DNA from: Phaeoceros laevis
Lineage: Eukaryota; Anthocerotophyta; Anthocerotopsida; Notothyladales
Length of the DNA: 28,734 bases
Assembly (NCBI GenBank): GCA_049999765.1
Contig: JBNGIQ010008563.1
Span: 1-28,734 of the forward strand
Reading direction: 5' to 3'
In this document: piece by piece, positions 1-9,069 of the stretch
How positions within the stretch are numbered: the first letter of the stretch is position 1
How the letters are laid out: each line of letters begins with the position of its first letter
The notes under the pieces: generated by a model
Told to the model about the DNA's origin: nothing
The model's database searches: none
What the model saw: the letters and a program-made list of their open reading frames with translations, nothing else
Made by a program: the position numbers and the translations under genes

Positions 1-70
1 CGTATGCATTCCACATTGCCTACTGCCACGTATTTCGTATGTATTCCATATTGCCTACTGCCATGGATTG
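1..70. repeat. 35-bp tandem duplication
   Basis: Two 35-bp copies (1-35 and 36-70) begin CGTATGYATTCCAYATTGCC and differ at a few sites. The core ATTGCCTACTGC returns near 300, so this is probably the edge of a longer degenerate repeat that starts outside the window. Confidence 0.7.
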
Positions 71-1391
71 TAAACACACGCTGAATTTGTGTGGAATCAA
101 AAGGTAAGATGTTTTCTTCGACTAAACCTTGTTGAAGACATGTAAGTACCACACCGACACTTTGGCAAATTAAACCACATTAATCACTTGTTGCCTCCAT
201 GCGGAACTACTGCAATCATTATGGCATCCGTGTTGATTACATATCTAACTTGTCGTTTAGAGCCGCATGGATTGCATACAAGTTCAATGTGTGTGCCGTA
301 TTGCCTACTGCAGCGGTTGTTACCGTACGGAAACCATGTGGATTCGCAGGGGGTCAAGGTTTGAGATGTTATTGTGTCCAGCCGGCTTTTGCTTGTCCCT
401 CATATATTTCGCGGTTCGACGAAATATGGACACCATGACTGCCAGTTTGTGGCATCTAAATACATGGTACACAGCTGTTGACTGTACAAGTGGTAAACTG
501 AACGGTTTGATGAGCTGCTGGACGGATCAGCATCCAACCCCACAAAAACAGGTTTGATGCCTAAAGCAATCTGCTTTTTTAAGTAGGCATGATTTGTCGT
601 GACCAGACCTCGTGGTCTGTAGGGTTATAGCACTGCGGTGCTCGGGCTTCTCATTTATGAATGGCCTATTTACTTGGTGCTGGCGCCCTGACTCAGCAGT
701 CACTAAGGACACAAGTCCAAAGGCAAGACCATGTGATAGGGGCAGGCTTTGATGACGAGCTAACTTTGGCAGTCTTCCCCAGCCTGGCCTTGGTTTCTGA
801 ATATCAATAATGCAGCTTCTCGATTTTACCTTGCCTAATTACCCATTGCCATCAGACTTTGCCTTCCCGCCCTTTCATGTTCTACCTATGCCTATATAAG
901 TGGCTACTGTCTATCTGTTTCCCTCACTTCCCCTCCACTGCCTTCTGCCCTCTGTCATGCTGTGGTTGGGGTATCTGACCAGCATGGTGACTAGTGTGGT
1001 GTGGAGCAAGTTAGGCAGTAGTATCACGGATTATAAGTTATAAGTAATTAACGGTCACATGCTTTGTTGCATGTATTTTAAGGTTGGCCGCATTAGGCGG
1101 CATGCCGTTAGGTTTGGGGACCCGGGCTGTTAAAGACCCAGGACCAAACATAGGTCTAGCATTACGTCTGCTTGGCGACAAGGCATTTACAGTAGTTGCA
1201 AGCTGGTGAGCACGGGGAAGACGCAACACCTTCAAGGAGTGAGCGCAGGTGAGCAACAACAGCTCTCAGACCACCTGCACATAGGCAAGTAGATGCAGCC
1301 TACGCAGGTGGATTTTTCTAAGTCGTGTGAGACGTTTGTTGTAAGCCGAATACTTGCCGGAACAGCGTATTATGCATTGCCGATGTTGGTC

Positions 1392-1411
1392 CACGCGCCC
1401 AAGGGCGCGTG
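1392..1411. repeat. GC-rich perfect palindrome
   Basis: CACGCGCCC and GGGCGCGTG are exact reverse complements separated by AA. No gene end or promoter is recognisable beside it, so no role is assigned. Confidence 0.7.
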
Positions 1412-1530
1412 CATAGGCTAGCTTATGCCCTCGTTGTCTCTTGCCATGTTGCTCAGCTGTAGCTAGCCTGCTGCTGGCCTACATACGTCCTCCCAGTTTT
1501 CTGGCATACCCTTGTGCTCTATAGTTGAAA

Positions 1531-1651
1531 CACTCCCTTGCCTTGTGGTCTACTGCTCACACTCCTTTGCCTTGTGCACAAGTCTACTGCTCACACTCCT
1601 TTGCCTTGTGGTCTACTGCTCACACCCCCCTGCCCTATAGTCTACCGCTCA
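1531..1651. repeat. 29-bp minisatellite, four units
   Basis: Units lie at 1531-1559, 1560-1593 (five extra bases), 1594-1622 and 1623-1651. The consensus includes TTGCCTTGTGGTCTACTGCT. The last unit is the most diverged. The plus strand is pyrimidine-rich. Confidence 0.9.
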
Positions 1652-1830
1652 CAAATGTTTTTATTTACTTGCCAGCTCTCTCCGTTGCTCACCGTTGCCA
1701 GCACTTTCGTTCTTGCCACCACCTCCTGTTTTCTTGCCTCTTCCTGCTGAATCCCATTTGATCTGGCTTTTGCCTGGCCCAGCTCTGAATTTCCACAGTT
1801 TCTGACCTGTTATCTGGCACACAAAACACA

Positions 1831-2076
1831 TGTTGATAAACCTAGTCCAGCATTAGATCTTATAGGCACGCAAGAACGTGTATTGCAAGAAGGAGGGGAA
1901 CCAAAGGCAAGAAGTGAAAGTGTGCGTCGGCAACTATGTCTCGGGACAGGTGACAGTTATTTAACCGTCACCTACAGTTATGTATCAAACCATGCACTAC
2001 CTAACTAGAGTTTGCGTCGTATAAACTAAGTAAAACTACTTAAACCCTATTCAGGGGTTTAGGGTTTTCCCCAACA
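1831..2076 (-). repeat. Left LTR (3' LTR of the minus-strand element)
   Basis: It begins TGTTGATAAA and ends CCCCAACA on the plus strand, giving TG...CA termini. It aligns to the right LTR without gaps at a constant offset of 6,700. It differs at 1846, 1927, 1933, 1955, 1987, 1989 and 2011; in every case this copy has T or A where the right copy has C or G. Near its edge is TTTAGGGTTTT, which resembles plant telomere repeats. One arm of its internal palindrome (1948-1973) is broken by the change at 1955. Confidence 0.98.
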
Positions 2077-2085
2077 CCCCCACTC
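2077..2085 (-). promoter_or_regulatory. Polypurine tract (PPT)
   Basis: On the minus strand GAGTGGGGG directly abuts the 3' LTR. This is where plus-strand DNA synthesis is primed in LTR retrotransposons. Confidence 0.75.
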
Positions 2086-2125
2086 GACGCAAACTGCCCT
2101 AGCCGCCTTCATTTGCACTTCGTCA

Positions 2126-2190
2126 CTCTCGCTTGCGCTCTGACTGCCGCTCTCGCTTGCGCTGCGACTGCCGCTCTCGCTTGCACTGCC
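2126..2190 (-). repeat. 24-bp tandem repeat coding for a Ser/Glu octapeptide
   Basis: Two exact-length 24-bp units (2126-2149 and 2150-2173) and a partial third (2174-2190) share CTCTCGCTTGC on the plus strand. Read on the minus strand they give repeated SASESGSR-like octapeptides. The repeat lies between the pol stop and the 3' LTR. Confidence 0.85.
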
Positions 2191-2261
2191 ATGATGCTGT
2201 CCGCCAGGCTCCTGCCGCTGCTTGGATTCCTCGCTGATGTTCTCAAGCTCATACATACTTG

Positions 2262-2579
2262 AAACGGCACCTTTCTGCGCCATGTTGAGCACCTGACCGC
2301 CAAGATTGAAGTTGAGCGAGACTTTTCTCCTGCAGCCCTGGCCGAAGAAACTGCTGCAGTTGCATGGATTGACAACCGCCTCTCCTTTTCCGAGTCTAAG
2401 TTCTTACCACTGGAGAAACGGCGTCTTCTACCTGTGGGGCATCACCGCCATGGCTGTGTTCTCATCTGTAGGGGCGTGAACTGGGCACCTGCGTCCTTCT
2501 TCTGTCGCCGCATTGGCTTGCGTTTTCTGCGCTCCACTGTCTCCTGCAGCGCACCATCAACATTTGCAAACCACTACGG
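2262..2579 (+). pseudogene. Possible captured gene fragment, antisense inside the retrotransposon
   Basis: A plus-strand frame stays open for about 100 codons with a normal-looking protein composition (for example HVEHLTAKIEVERDF and AWIDNRLSFSESKFLPLEK), then meets a plausible splice donor GTATGC at 2580. It is antisense to gag-pol and sits between the pol stop and the 3' LTR, where copia elements normally have only a short untranslated region. I do not recognise the family. It could be a transduplicated host exon or a chance open frame. Confidence 0.4.
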
Positions 2580-2766
2580 TATGCCTGTGCCACACCTCAC
2601 CTCCTTTGAGTGTCATGCAGCCATGGTTTTGCTAATCTATTGTTCGTGTTTTCTGTGCAGTTGCAGACATGCATATAGACTCACAAGACTAACCACTGAC
2701 CAGGTATGTTCTGACTCAATGATAGCATTGCGACCTACAGATGCATTCTAACGCTGCTGCAGCTAA

Positions 2767-3479
2767 CTACTCTTCTGTGTTGTCGTCTTCAGGCACAAGA
2801 CCAAGCCGGACACAGTGCTTCATATGTTGGTCTGCCGGCAAGGCCTTCGTCAGGATGTCAGCTGGGTTATCCGATGTGTTGACATAGTGTAGCTGGACCT
2901 CCCCTCTCGCCACTACATCACGAATAAAGTGATGATAGACTTCGATGTGTTTTGTCCTGCTATGAAACACGGGATTGTTAGCTAATGCAATCGCGCCCTG
3001 ATTGTCGCAGAACAATTTGTAGGCTCCAGCTGCGTCTGTCCAACATCATCCAAGCACCGACAGTCCCATACTGCCTCCTTGGCAGCAACTGTGAGAGTTT
3101 TGTATTCGGCCTCTGTACTCGATAAGCAAATGCTTGCATTCTTTTTGCATGACCAGGACACTGGTCCTCCTGCTAACATGAATACATACGCAGCCACTGA
3201 TTTACGACTATCTGGGTCTAATGCCCAGTCACTGTCGCAAAAACCCTCTAGTGCCAGGATTTTTCCATCACTCACTCTGTATGTGATGCAGAAACTTGCA
3301 GTGTACTTCACGTAACGCATCATGCGTTTCACCTGCATCCAATGGGCTTTACCATATGCTGCAAGAAACTGAGACACAAGGTGAACCGGAAACGCAATGT
3401 CCGTTCTTGTTAAACATGTCAGGTAGATGAGAGTACCCACTGCAGCTTTATAAGGGACTGTGCTCATCTCCCGCTTCTC
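2767..3479 (-). pseudogene. copia pol, RNase H region (frameshifted)
   Basis: This region carries the RNase H domain, which degrades RNA in RNA-DNA hybrids during reverse transcription. Landmarks are AAVGTLIYLT, GFCDSDWA, SSTEAEYKTLTVAAKEAVW and CDNQGAIALANNPVFHSRTK, ending at a stop at 2767-2769. It is cut from the reverse transcriptase by a frameshift near 3480 and broken again near 3010-3020, just before CDNQGA. Family membership is certain; the product is not functional. Confidence 0.93.
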
Positions 3480-5122
3480 AGCTGCACTACCTGGTCCTTG
3501 GTAAGTTTCACACCTGTAGCCAAGGGAGTATTGGATCCGTGTGCTTCTGCCAGATTAAATTTGCTCAGCATATCATTTATGTATTTCTTCTGTGACAGCT
3601 TGAGCTTACGCTTTTTCCTGTTCCGAATTATCTCCACCTCCAAGCACCACTTGAGCGGGCCGAGATCCGACATCTCGAACTCGGACTTAAGGAGATTCTT
3701 CACAGTGGATAGCAAACTGGTGGGTCCAGGAGTTGCAGCTATAATGAGATTGTCAACATATACCAGCAACAGAATGTGAGCACCCTTCCGCTTGAGAAAG
3801 TATAGGTTGCCATCAGCTGTAGCTTTCTTGAACCCGCACTTCATAAGAAAGGCATCTAACCTATTGTGCCACGCCCGTGGACTTTGTTTCAGGCCGTAAA
3901 GAGTCTTGTGCAGCTTGCAAACAAGGTGTTTGCTTCCCTTTTTCACATATCCCTCAGGCTTGGACATGTAGATCTCTTCATCGAGTTCACCATTAAGAAA
4001 TGCGGTGCGTACATCCATTTGCTCTAAGTCCAGATCTTCATGTGCTGCAACTGCCAGCACGAGGCGGAGTGTAGGAAATTTAACAACAGGTGCAAACGTT
4101 TCAAAATAATCTTCGCTTTCTCTCTGTGAAAAACCCCTAACCACAAGCCGAGCCTTGTATCTCTCAATGCTACCATCTGCATTGTACTTAGTTTTAAACA
4201 CCCATTTATTACTGATGGCGCGTCTCCCCTTTGGCAGCTCTTGCAGGGTCCAGGTGCCATTTTTGATAATCAAGTTGTACTCGTCCTCGACTGCCTTCTT
4301 CCAGGCATCCCCATCTGGTCCATTATAAGCTTCACTCATAGTGGCAGGGTCCGCTGGGTTCATGTTGGCTACTGCTACTGCATGCACTTGTGCTGTAGTC
4401 AGCATGTTATCAAGATGCCCAGTCTGAACCGTTGCTAGTAAGGATGCCAGAATTGGTGAATCAGGTTCATTGTCATCGGACAGCTCAGCATCTGCACTAG
4501 GCTCCCCCACTGGAGGTGAACTCACTACACTACCTGTCTCAAAGTCCGTATGACTGTATTTACCAGTCCACTGTTCAGGCAGGTAAGGTGTAGGCGCAAT
4601 GCGTGTCCGTCTTGACTTCCTTAGCATGGGTGCAGGAACAGCATCTGGGAGCACTGGGGCAGCATCTGGTACAGGGTCCAGCTCAAGTTCAGGTACAGGT
4701 TCCTCCTCAGACACTGCCTCGTCAGGCTCATTCAAGTCATACAATGACTCCTCATTATGAGACATGCTATGCTCCGATTGATCAAACACAGCAGGTTCAG
4801 GTATGACAGCTGATTCAGTAGTCACAGTAACATCTTCCACTAAGTCACTAACTGCTGCTGGCATATCACCCTCCCCTTGAGCAGGAGCTGCATGCCTGTC
4901 AAATGTGTGTATTTTGAGAAGAGCAGCTTCATCAAACACAACACTGCAGGCATACTCCACTCGACGAGTGGCAGGATCAAACAATTTGTAAGCCTTTATC
5001 CCATCTGTATAGCCAATAAAAACCCGTTTGACTGCTCGATCTGACAACTTTGCATGCTCTCGCTTCTTCTTAGGAACATGAGCATACGATGGAGATCCAA
5101 ACACACGAAGATGTTGAATGAG
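3464..5122 (-). pseudogene. copia pol, integrase C-terminus and reverse transcriptase
   Basis: The open frame begins with the integrase C-terminal region (HLRVFGSPSYAHVPKKKR and VFIGYTDGIKAYKLFDP). It then has an acidic linker and a complete reverse transcriptase (AWKKAVEDEY, RYKARLVVRGFSQ, DVRTAFLNGELDEEIYM, KTLYGLKQSPRAW). The catalytic box reads VYVDN instead of the expected YVDD; the Asn codon is at 3749-3751, so a metal-binding aspartate is gone. The frame enters from upstream through a one-base shift near 5123 and leaves through another near 3480. Confidence 0.95.
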
Positions 5123-6339
5123 GGCATCTTGCCACACCATAACTCGTAAGGTGTACATCCTTGCACAGCACTCGAAGGAAGCCTGTTATGCAAGTAAGTG
5201 GCAATGCTAAATGCTTCTCCCCAATATGCCATTGAAAGTCCCGCTTGTTTTAGTAAAGCTCTTGTGATATCCTGCGTAGATCTGTTCCAATGCTCAGCCA
5301 CGCCATTCCGAGAAGAACTGTACGGGACTGTGAACTATCTCGCAATACCAAGAGACTCGCAATATGCGTTGAAAGCATCAGAATCAAATTCACCACCATT
5401 ATCTGTACGCAGGCACAGTATCTTCACTCCCAGCTGTCTCTCGACAAGTGCTTGGTAATGTTTGAAACTGTCGAAAGCATCACTCTTATTTCGCAGCACA
5501 TACACATGTGCATATCTGCTGTAGTCATCTATGAATGACAAAAAATACTTGCCGCCGCCAAAGGAGTCCTTAGATACAGGCCCGCACAGGTCAGCATGCA
5601 CCAACTGCAACAACCCTGTTGCCCTTGTACCACCTCCCTTAGGAAATGCTGTAACATGGTGCTTGGCATGTGTGCAGGCTTCGTAGAATGGCAACTTGCT
5701 CATGTTCTTCGGCAAACCATCCGAATACAGGTTACTCTTTTCCATAGCACTAAGCTTGGTAGGATTTGGGTGGCCTAGCCTCATATGCCATATATGTGCA
5801 ACATCGACACTTCCAACTGATGCACTAACTCTAGCTAACTGTGCAGATGGTGCAGGCAAACTTTGTGCATCCAACAAAAACAAGTCATGCACTAATCTTA
5901 CAACAGCAACTGTTTTGCCGGACTGCATAACAAAGCACATGGACTTTTTGAAGACAACTTCAGTAAAGATGTCTTGGGTAAGCTGATGCACTGACAGCAA
6001 GTTCTTAGTGATTGAGGGGACACGTAGTACATTCCTAAGTGTAAGTACTGCACCATTTTTGAGGCTCAAACTGACCTCCCCTACTCCCCTTATTTCTAAC
6101 TGGCTGTTATCTCCTAACAAGACCTTTTGTGCACCCATGTCTTGCACATAGCTCGTGAAGACTGATCTATCACAGCAAATATATGCAGTTGCACTTGAGT
6201 CAACATACCAGCTTCCTTCACAAGAACTTGATGTACTCAGACACACAGTAAGGGCCTGGTGGGCAAATCTGATCTTCTTGTGCTTACTTCCATCTGTACA
6301 GCACTCAGACGCAGATGAAGATGCGGCCTTAGCTGAGTC
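5000..6339 (-). pseudogene. copia pol, protease and integrase core
   Basis: The protease motif reads WYVDSSATAY, where copia proteases have D-S-G-A-T-x-H: the active-site glycine is serine (codon 6193-6195) and the later histidine is tyrosine. The pre-integrase zinc-binding HHCC region follows (WHMRLGHPNP), but its first cysteine is tyrosine (PFYEAC). The integrase catalytic residues are present: HADLCGP, RTDNGGEF, and a glutamate 36 positions after the second aspartate. An in-frame TAG at 5335-5337 interrupts that last interval. The frame continues afterwards as NGVAEHWNRS until a frameshift near 5123. Confidence 0.93.
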
Positions 6340-7810
6340 CTACCTAGGAGGAGAACAAACCAACAACACCGAGGGGGACGTTTTGTCCTTCTTGGCCACT
6401 GAATGTGCCTCAAGCATGGGAACCCGCCTAGGTTCGTTGTTTTTCTTTTTCCTACAGTCTCTTTCCCAGTGATTGGGAAGCCCGCACCAATTGCAATTAC
6501 CAGGTCGTTTCTTAGATCCAGACCCCTCTCCAGGTCCACTTGCAGCTGACCACTTGTTTTTGTTGTTGGCAAACTTGTTGCCTTGTGGCTGACCAGGTCG
6601 CCTTGGGCCCTTTGGCCTAGCTGTGAAGAGAGCCTGGCTCCGTGGTGGCTTAGCAGCCTGCCTTGTCATCTCCTCTTGAAGGAGAGCACCAACCAGTTCA
6701 TTAAATTCCAACGCAGGAATTTCATCCTCATCAACATGTGCAACAAGGGCTAGTTGCCTAGCCATGTGCAAAACTGCATTTTGGCTGGAGACAAAGTGTG
6801 AATAACTTGAAGGTAAAGACGCAAGAAACCTCATACATGCATCTTGCTTCTTTACTTGGCCTCCTGCTTGTTCCAGCTTTTGACGTGCAATCCGAAACCG
6901 TAAGACAAACTGATCAATGGGTTCACCCTCTCTCATACTCAACGAATGAAATTTGGTCTGCGCAGCCATCCTAGTCATCATGTCCTTGGCATGATAGACC
7001 ATGGCCAAGTGATCCCATATCTCTTTTGCTGTCTTGGCATCAATTACACTCATAGCCATTGATTCACTGAGGCCTACTCTAATCACACCTTGTGCTTTTT
7101 CATCGTACTTATCCCAGCGCTTTTGTTCTGGTGTGATTGTTTTGTATTTGCCGGAGGAGCTGCTGAATAGGTCTTCATCACCCTCAGGTTGAGGGTTGTC
7201 TCCAGTCACATACTCCCATAGCTGTGCCTCCCGCAGGAAGCCACGCATTCTCATCACCCTCGTAATTCACTCCACTGGTAAGCCGATCTTTCTCTTTGAA
7301 GTCAATTTTGACTACATGGAGCTTGTCATCTCTCTCCTTTTGCTCCCTTTCCTCTCTTTCTCTTTCTTCTCTTAGTTTATCTCGTCTCTCCTTCTTCCTC
7401 CTCTCTCTCTCACGAAGTTGCTCTTCTGTTTCCTGGTTTTCCATATCAGGTTCACTGCCCAGAAACAAGTTCCGAATGCTCTCAAGGATTTGCCACTCGA
7501 GAGCTTGGTCAAAGCCGTCATCAGAGTTTTCTTCCAGGTTTTAGAGAGACGGTTGCTGACTCACACCCTCAATAGGTGCAACGACAAGGCAGGAAATCGC
7601 ATTGAGACATTCTATGCAACACTTGTAAATGCCAGAGTGTGGGATGTGTTCGGGCTTCACAGTTTTTGACTCTTTTACATTTGCGTGCATACAGTCAAGT
7701 ACATTAGCGGTCTCAGATAAATCCAGTCTATTGCTAATAGATTCTAACTGCACACAAATTGTGTTAAGAGCTGTGATCACGAACCGTGACCTCCTAATAG
7801 CTGCTGTCTC
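6340..7810 (-). pseudogene. copia gag with charged coiled-coil N-terminal extension (broken)
   Basis: The core matches copia Gag (FLREAQLWEYVTGD, AKEIWDHLAMVYH, LPSSYSHFVSSQ) and ends with a CCHC zinc knuckle CNWCGLPNHWERDC (C-x2-C-x4-H-x4-C). A one- or two-base deletion near 7255 separates it from its N-terminal part (KIDFKEKDRLTSGVNYEG). That part is preceded by an unusual Arg/Glu coiled coil (residues such as LREEREREEREQKERDDK). The in-frame ATG is at 7444. The same frame continues upstream of a TAA at 7541-7543 for about 90 more codons of protein-like sequence, so the ancestral Gag may have started further right. It ends at TAG 6340-6342, in frame with pol. Confidence 0.9.
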
Positions 7811-7909
7811 TGCATTACGTACAAGTCTAGAATAAATGTATGTTTTGTTTGCAGAAACCTGCAAAAATCTGACTGTGTTGAATCGTGTCTTGGCCTAGGT
7901 GCTTGCCAG

Positions 7910-8170
7910 TGCTGTGAATGTGCGGGAAATCGACAAGGACAGTGACTGCTGGTATGACCGGACTCCTCTATCTGCTGAGCATAGGTGTGACTTTGACGGC
8001 GTGGAAATTGTGCTCGTGCAGGGAAGACACCTGACTGCCGTGACCTGTACGCCGGGAACTCATCAGGTGAATAACGCCCTCGTGTCCTAGCCTCACACTG
8101 ATCAAGGCGGGAGTGTTGTCTTCCGCGACGATGCCTTCCAGACCGGCTCCGTCTCTGGTCCATGCCTAGC
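7910..8170 (+). pseudogene. Possible captured gene fragment in the element's 5' leader
   Basis: Between the primer-binding site and gag, the plus strand has an exon-like open block at 7910-8066. It is flanked by an acceptor-like CTTGCCAG and a donor-like CAG|GTGAAT. It encodes protein-like text such as VNVREIDKDSDCWYDRTPLS. A second open stretch follows (TDQGGSVVFRDDAFQTGS). It is antisense to gag-pol, and the sense strand gives an arginine/serine-rich frame typical of the shadow of real coding DNA. I do not recognise the family. Confidence 0.4.
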
Positions 8171-8518
8171 AGGTGAGTATCCCATGCGGCAGCGCTCCTG
8201 CCACAATGCCAGCGTTCTTCCTTGTCATTGCCGCACCCTTCACGCCTGCAACGCCTTTCCTGACCATGCTCCTACTGTGCACAGGCGCCTCACGCTCTTC
8301 GGCGCAGCAAAACCTGCACCTTCCGGTGCGGCGCCTTCTTCATACGGAAGCCGCACCTGCGTGCGCGCATCGCCTCTTGAAAGAGAATGCCTTTGATAGC
8401 TCCTCGGATCAGCACTTGGAAATCTGCATCTAGGAGAGGATGCAGATACTCAAGCCAGCCAACCCAGTACATAATTCTTGCATCAGGTCCTGGCATTGCA
8501 ACAGATTGCTTGCAACCC

Positions 8519-8530
8519 GCTCTGATACCA
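8519..8530 (-). promoter_or_regulatory. Primer-binding site for initiator tRNA-Met
   Basis: The minus strand reads TGGTATCAGAGC directly inside the 5' LTR with no spacer. This is the standard copia site complementary to the 3' end of plant initiator tRNA-Met. Confidence 0.95.
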
Positions 8531-8776
8531 TGTTGATAAACCTAGCCCAGCATTAGATCTTATAGGCACGCAAGAACGTGTATTGCAAGAAGGAGGGGAA
8601 CCAAAGGCAAGAAGTGAAAGTGTGCGCCGGCAGCTATGTCTCGGGACAGGTGACGGTTATTTAACCGTCACCTACAGTTATGTATCGAGCCATGCACTAC
8701 CTAACTAGAGCTTGCGTCGTATAAACTAAGTAAAACTACTTAAACCCTATTCAGGGGTTTAGGGTTTTCCCCAACA
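8531..8776 (-). repeat. Right LTR (5' LTR, promoter copy)
   Basis: This 246-bp copy would drive transcription leftwards. It holds a perfect palindrome at 8648-8673 with 12-bp arms (AGGTGACGGTTA and TAACCGTCACCT) around a TT spacer. The palindrome contains a TAACCGTC/GACGGTTA core resembling MYB binding sites, so it may be an LTR enhancer; that role is inferred only. The target duplication ACACA follows at 8777-8781. Confidence 0.98.
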
Positions 8777-8781
8777 ACACA

Positions 8782-9069
8782 AGGAAGGGTTTTATCAGTC
8801 TTTTACTACCTCCCGATATGGCTGGAAGTTCTTCCCAGCAGGTTAGACTGTAAAAACATCTATATGCTTCAATACATTTCGTATTTGCAGTCTTGGCTTA
8901 CTAGTTTTTTGTACCGACTACTAGTCCTAGGACATGCTACTCTCTGAGCCTTGCCTGATTTCGTGCACCTGATGTTGGTCTTTGGAAATGCTGTCTTTTG
9001 ATTCCTGCCAGCTTTGAGTGCCAGCTGAGCATTGCTGCAATAGTCTAGATGATTCGGACCCCATGACTG
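8782..9069. other. Non-coding stretch beside the retrotransposon
   Basis: No supported feature. It may be intron or upstream sequence of the kinase pseudogene, into whose neighbourhood the retrotransposon inserted. Confidence 0.4.

Larger units (their letters stand above)
1..1830. other. Left flank without a supported gene
   Basis: I see no convincing coding region on either strand; the short open frames lack splice context and family motifs. The stretch holds a 35-bp duplication at its start, a GC palindrome at 1392-1411, a minisatellite at 1531-1651 and an isolated TATATAAG at 893-900 with no recognisable gene downstream. It is probably old repeat-derived intergenic DNA. Its last five bases, ACACA, are the left target-site duplication of the retrotransposon. 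Confidence 0.6.
1831..8776 (-). mobile_element. Full-length but inactive Ty1/copia LTR retrotransposon
   Basis: This 6,946-bp element is transcribed right to left. It has identical-length LTRs (1831-2076 and 8531-8776), a 5-bp target duplication ACACA (1826-1830 and 8777-8781), a primer-binding site matching initiator tRNA-Met, and a G-run polypurine tract. The domain order protease, integrase, reverse transcriptase, RNase H is that of copia (Pseudoviridae), not gypsy. Coding capacity is lost through at least three in-frame stops and four or so frameshifts, with altered catalytic residues in protease and reverse transcriptase. The LTRs differ at 7 of 246 positions (about 2.8%), so the insertion is old. 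Between gag-pol and each LTR it carries roughly 0.7 kb of extra sequence with plus-strand open frames. Confidence 0.97.

Noticed and set aside
893-900. TATATAAG as a promoter
   Set aside because: It is a good TATA match, but no gene, LTR pair or plausible start codon context follows, so it is not listed as a promoter.
2051-2070. Interstitial telomere
   Set aside because: TTTAGGGTTTT is present only once or so and identically in both LTRs, so it belongs to the retrotransposon and is not a telomere array.
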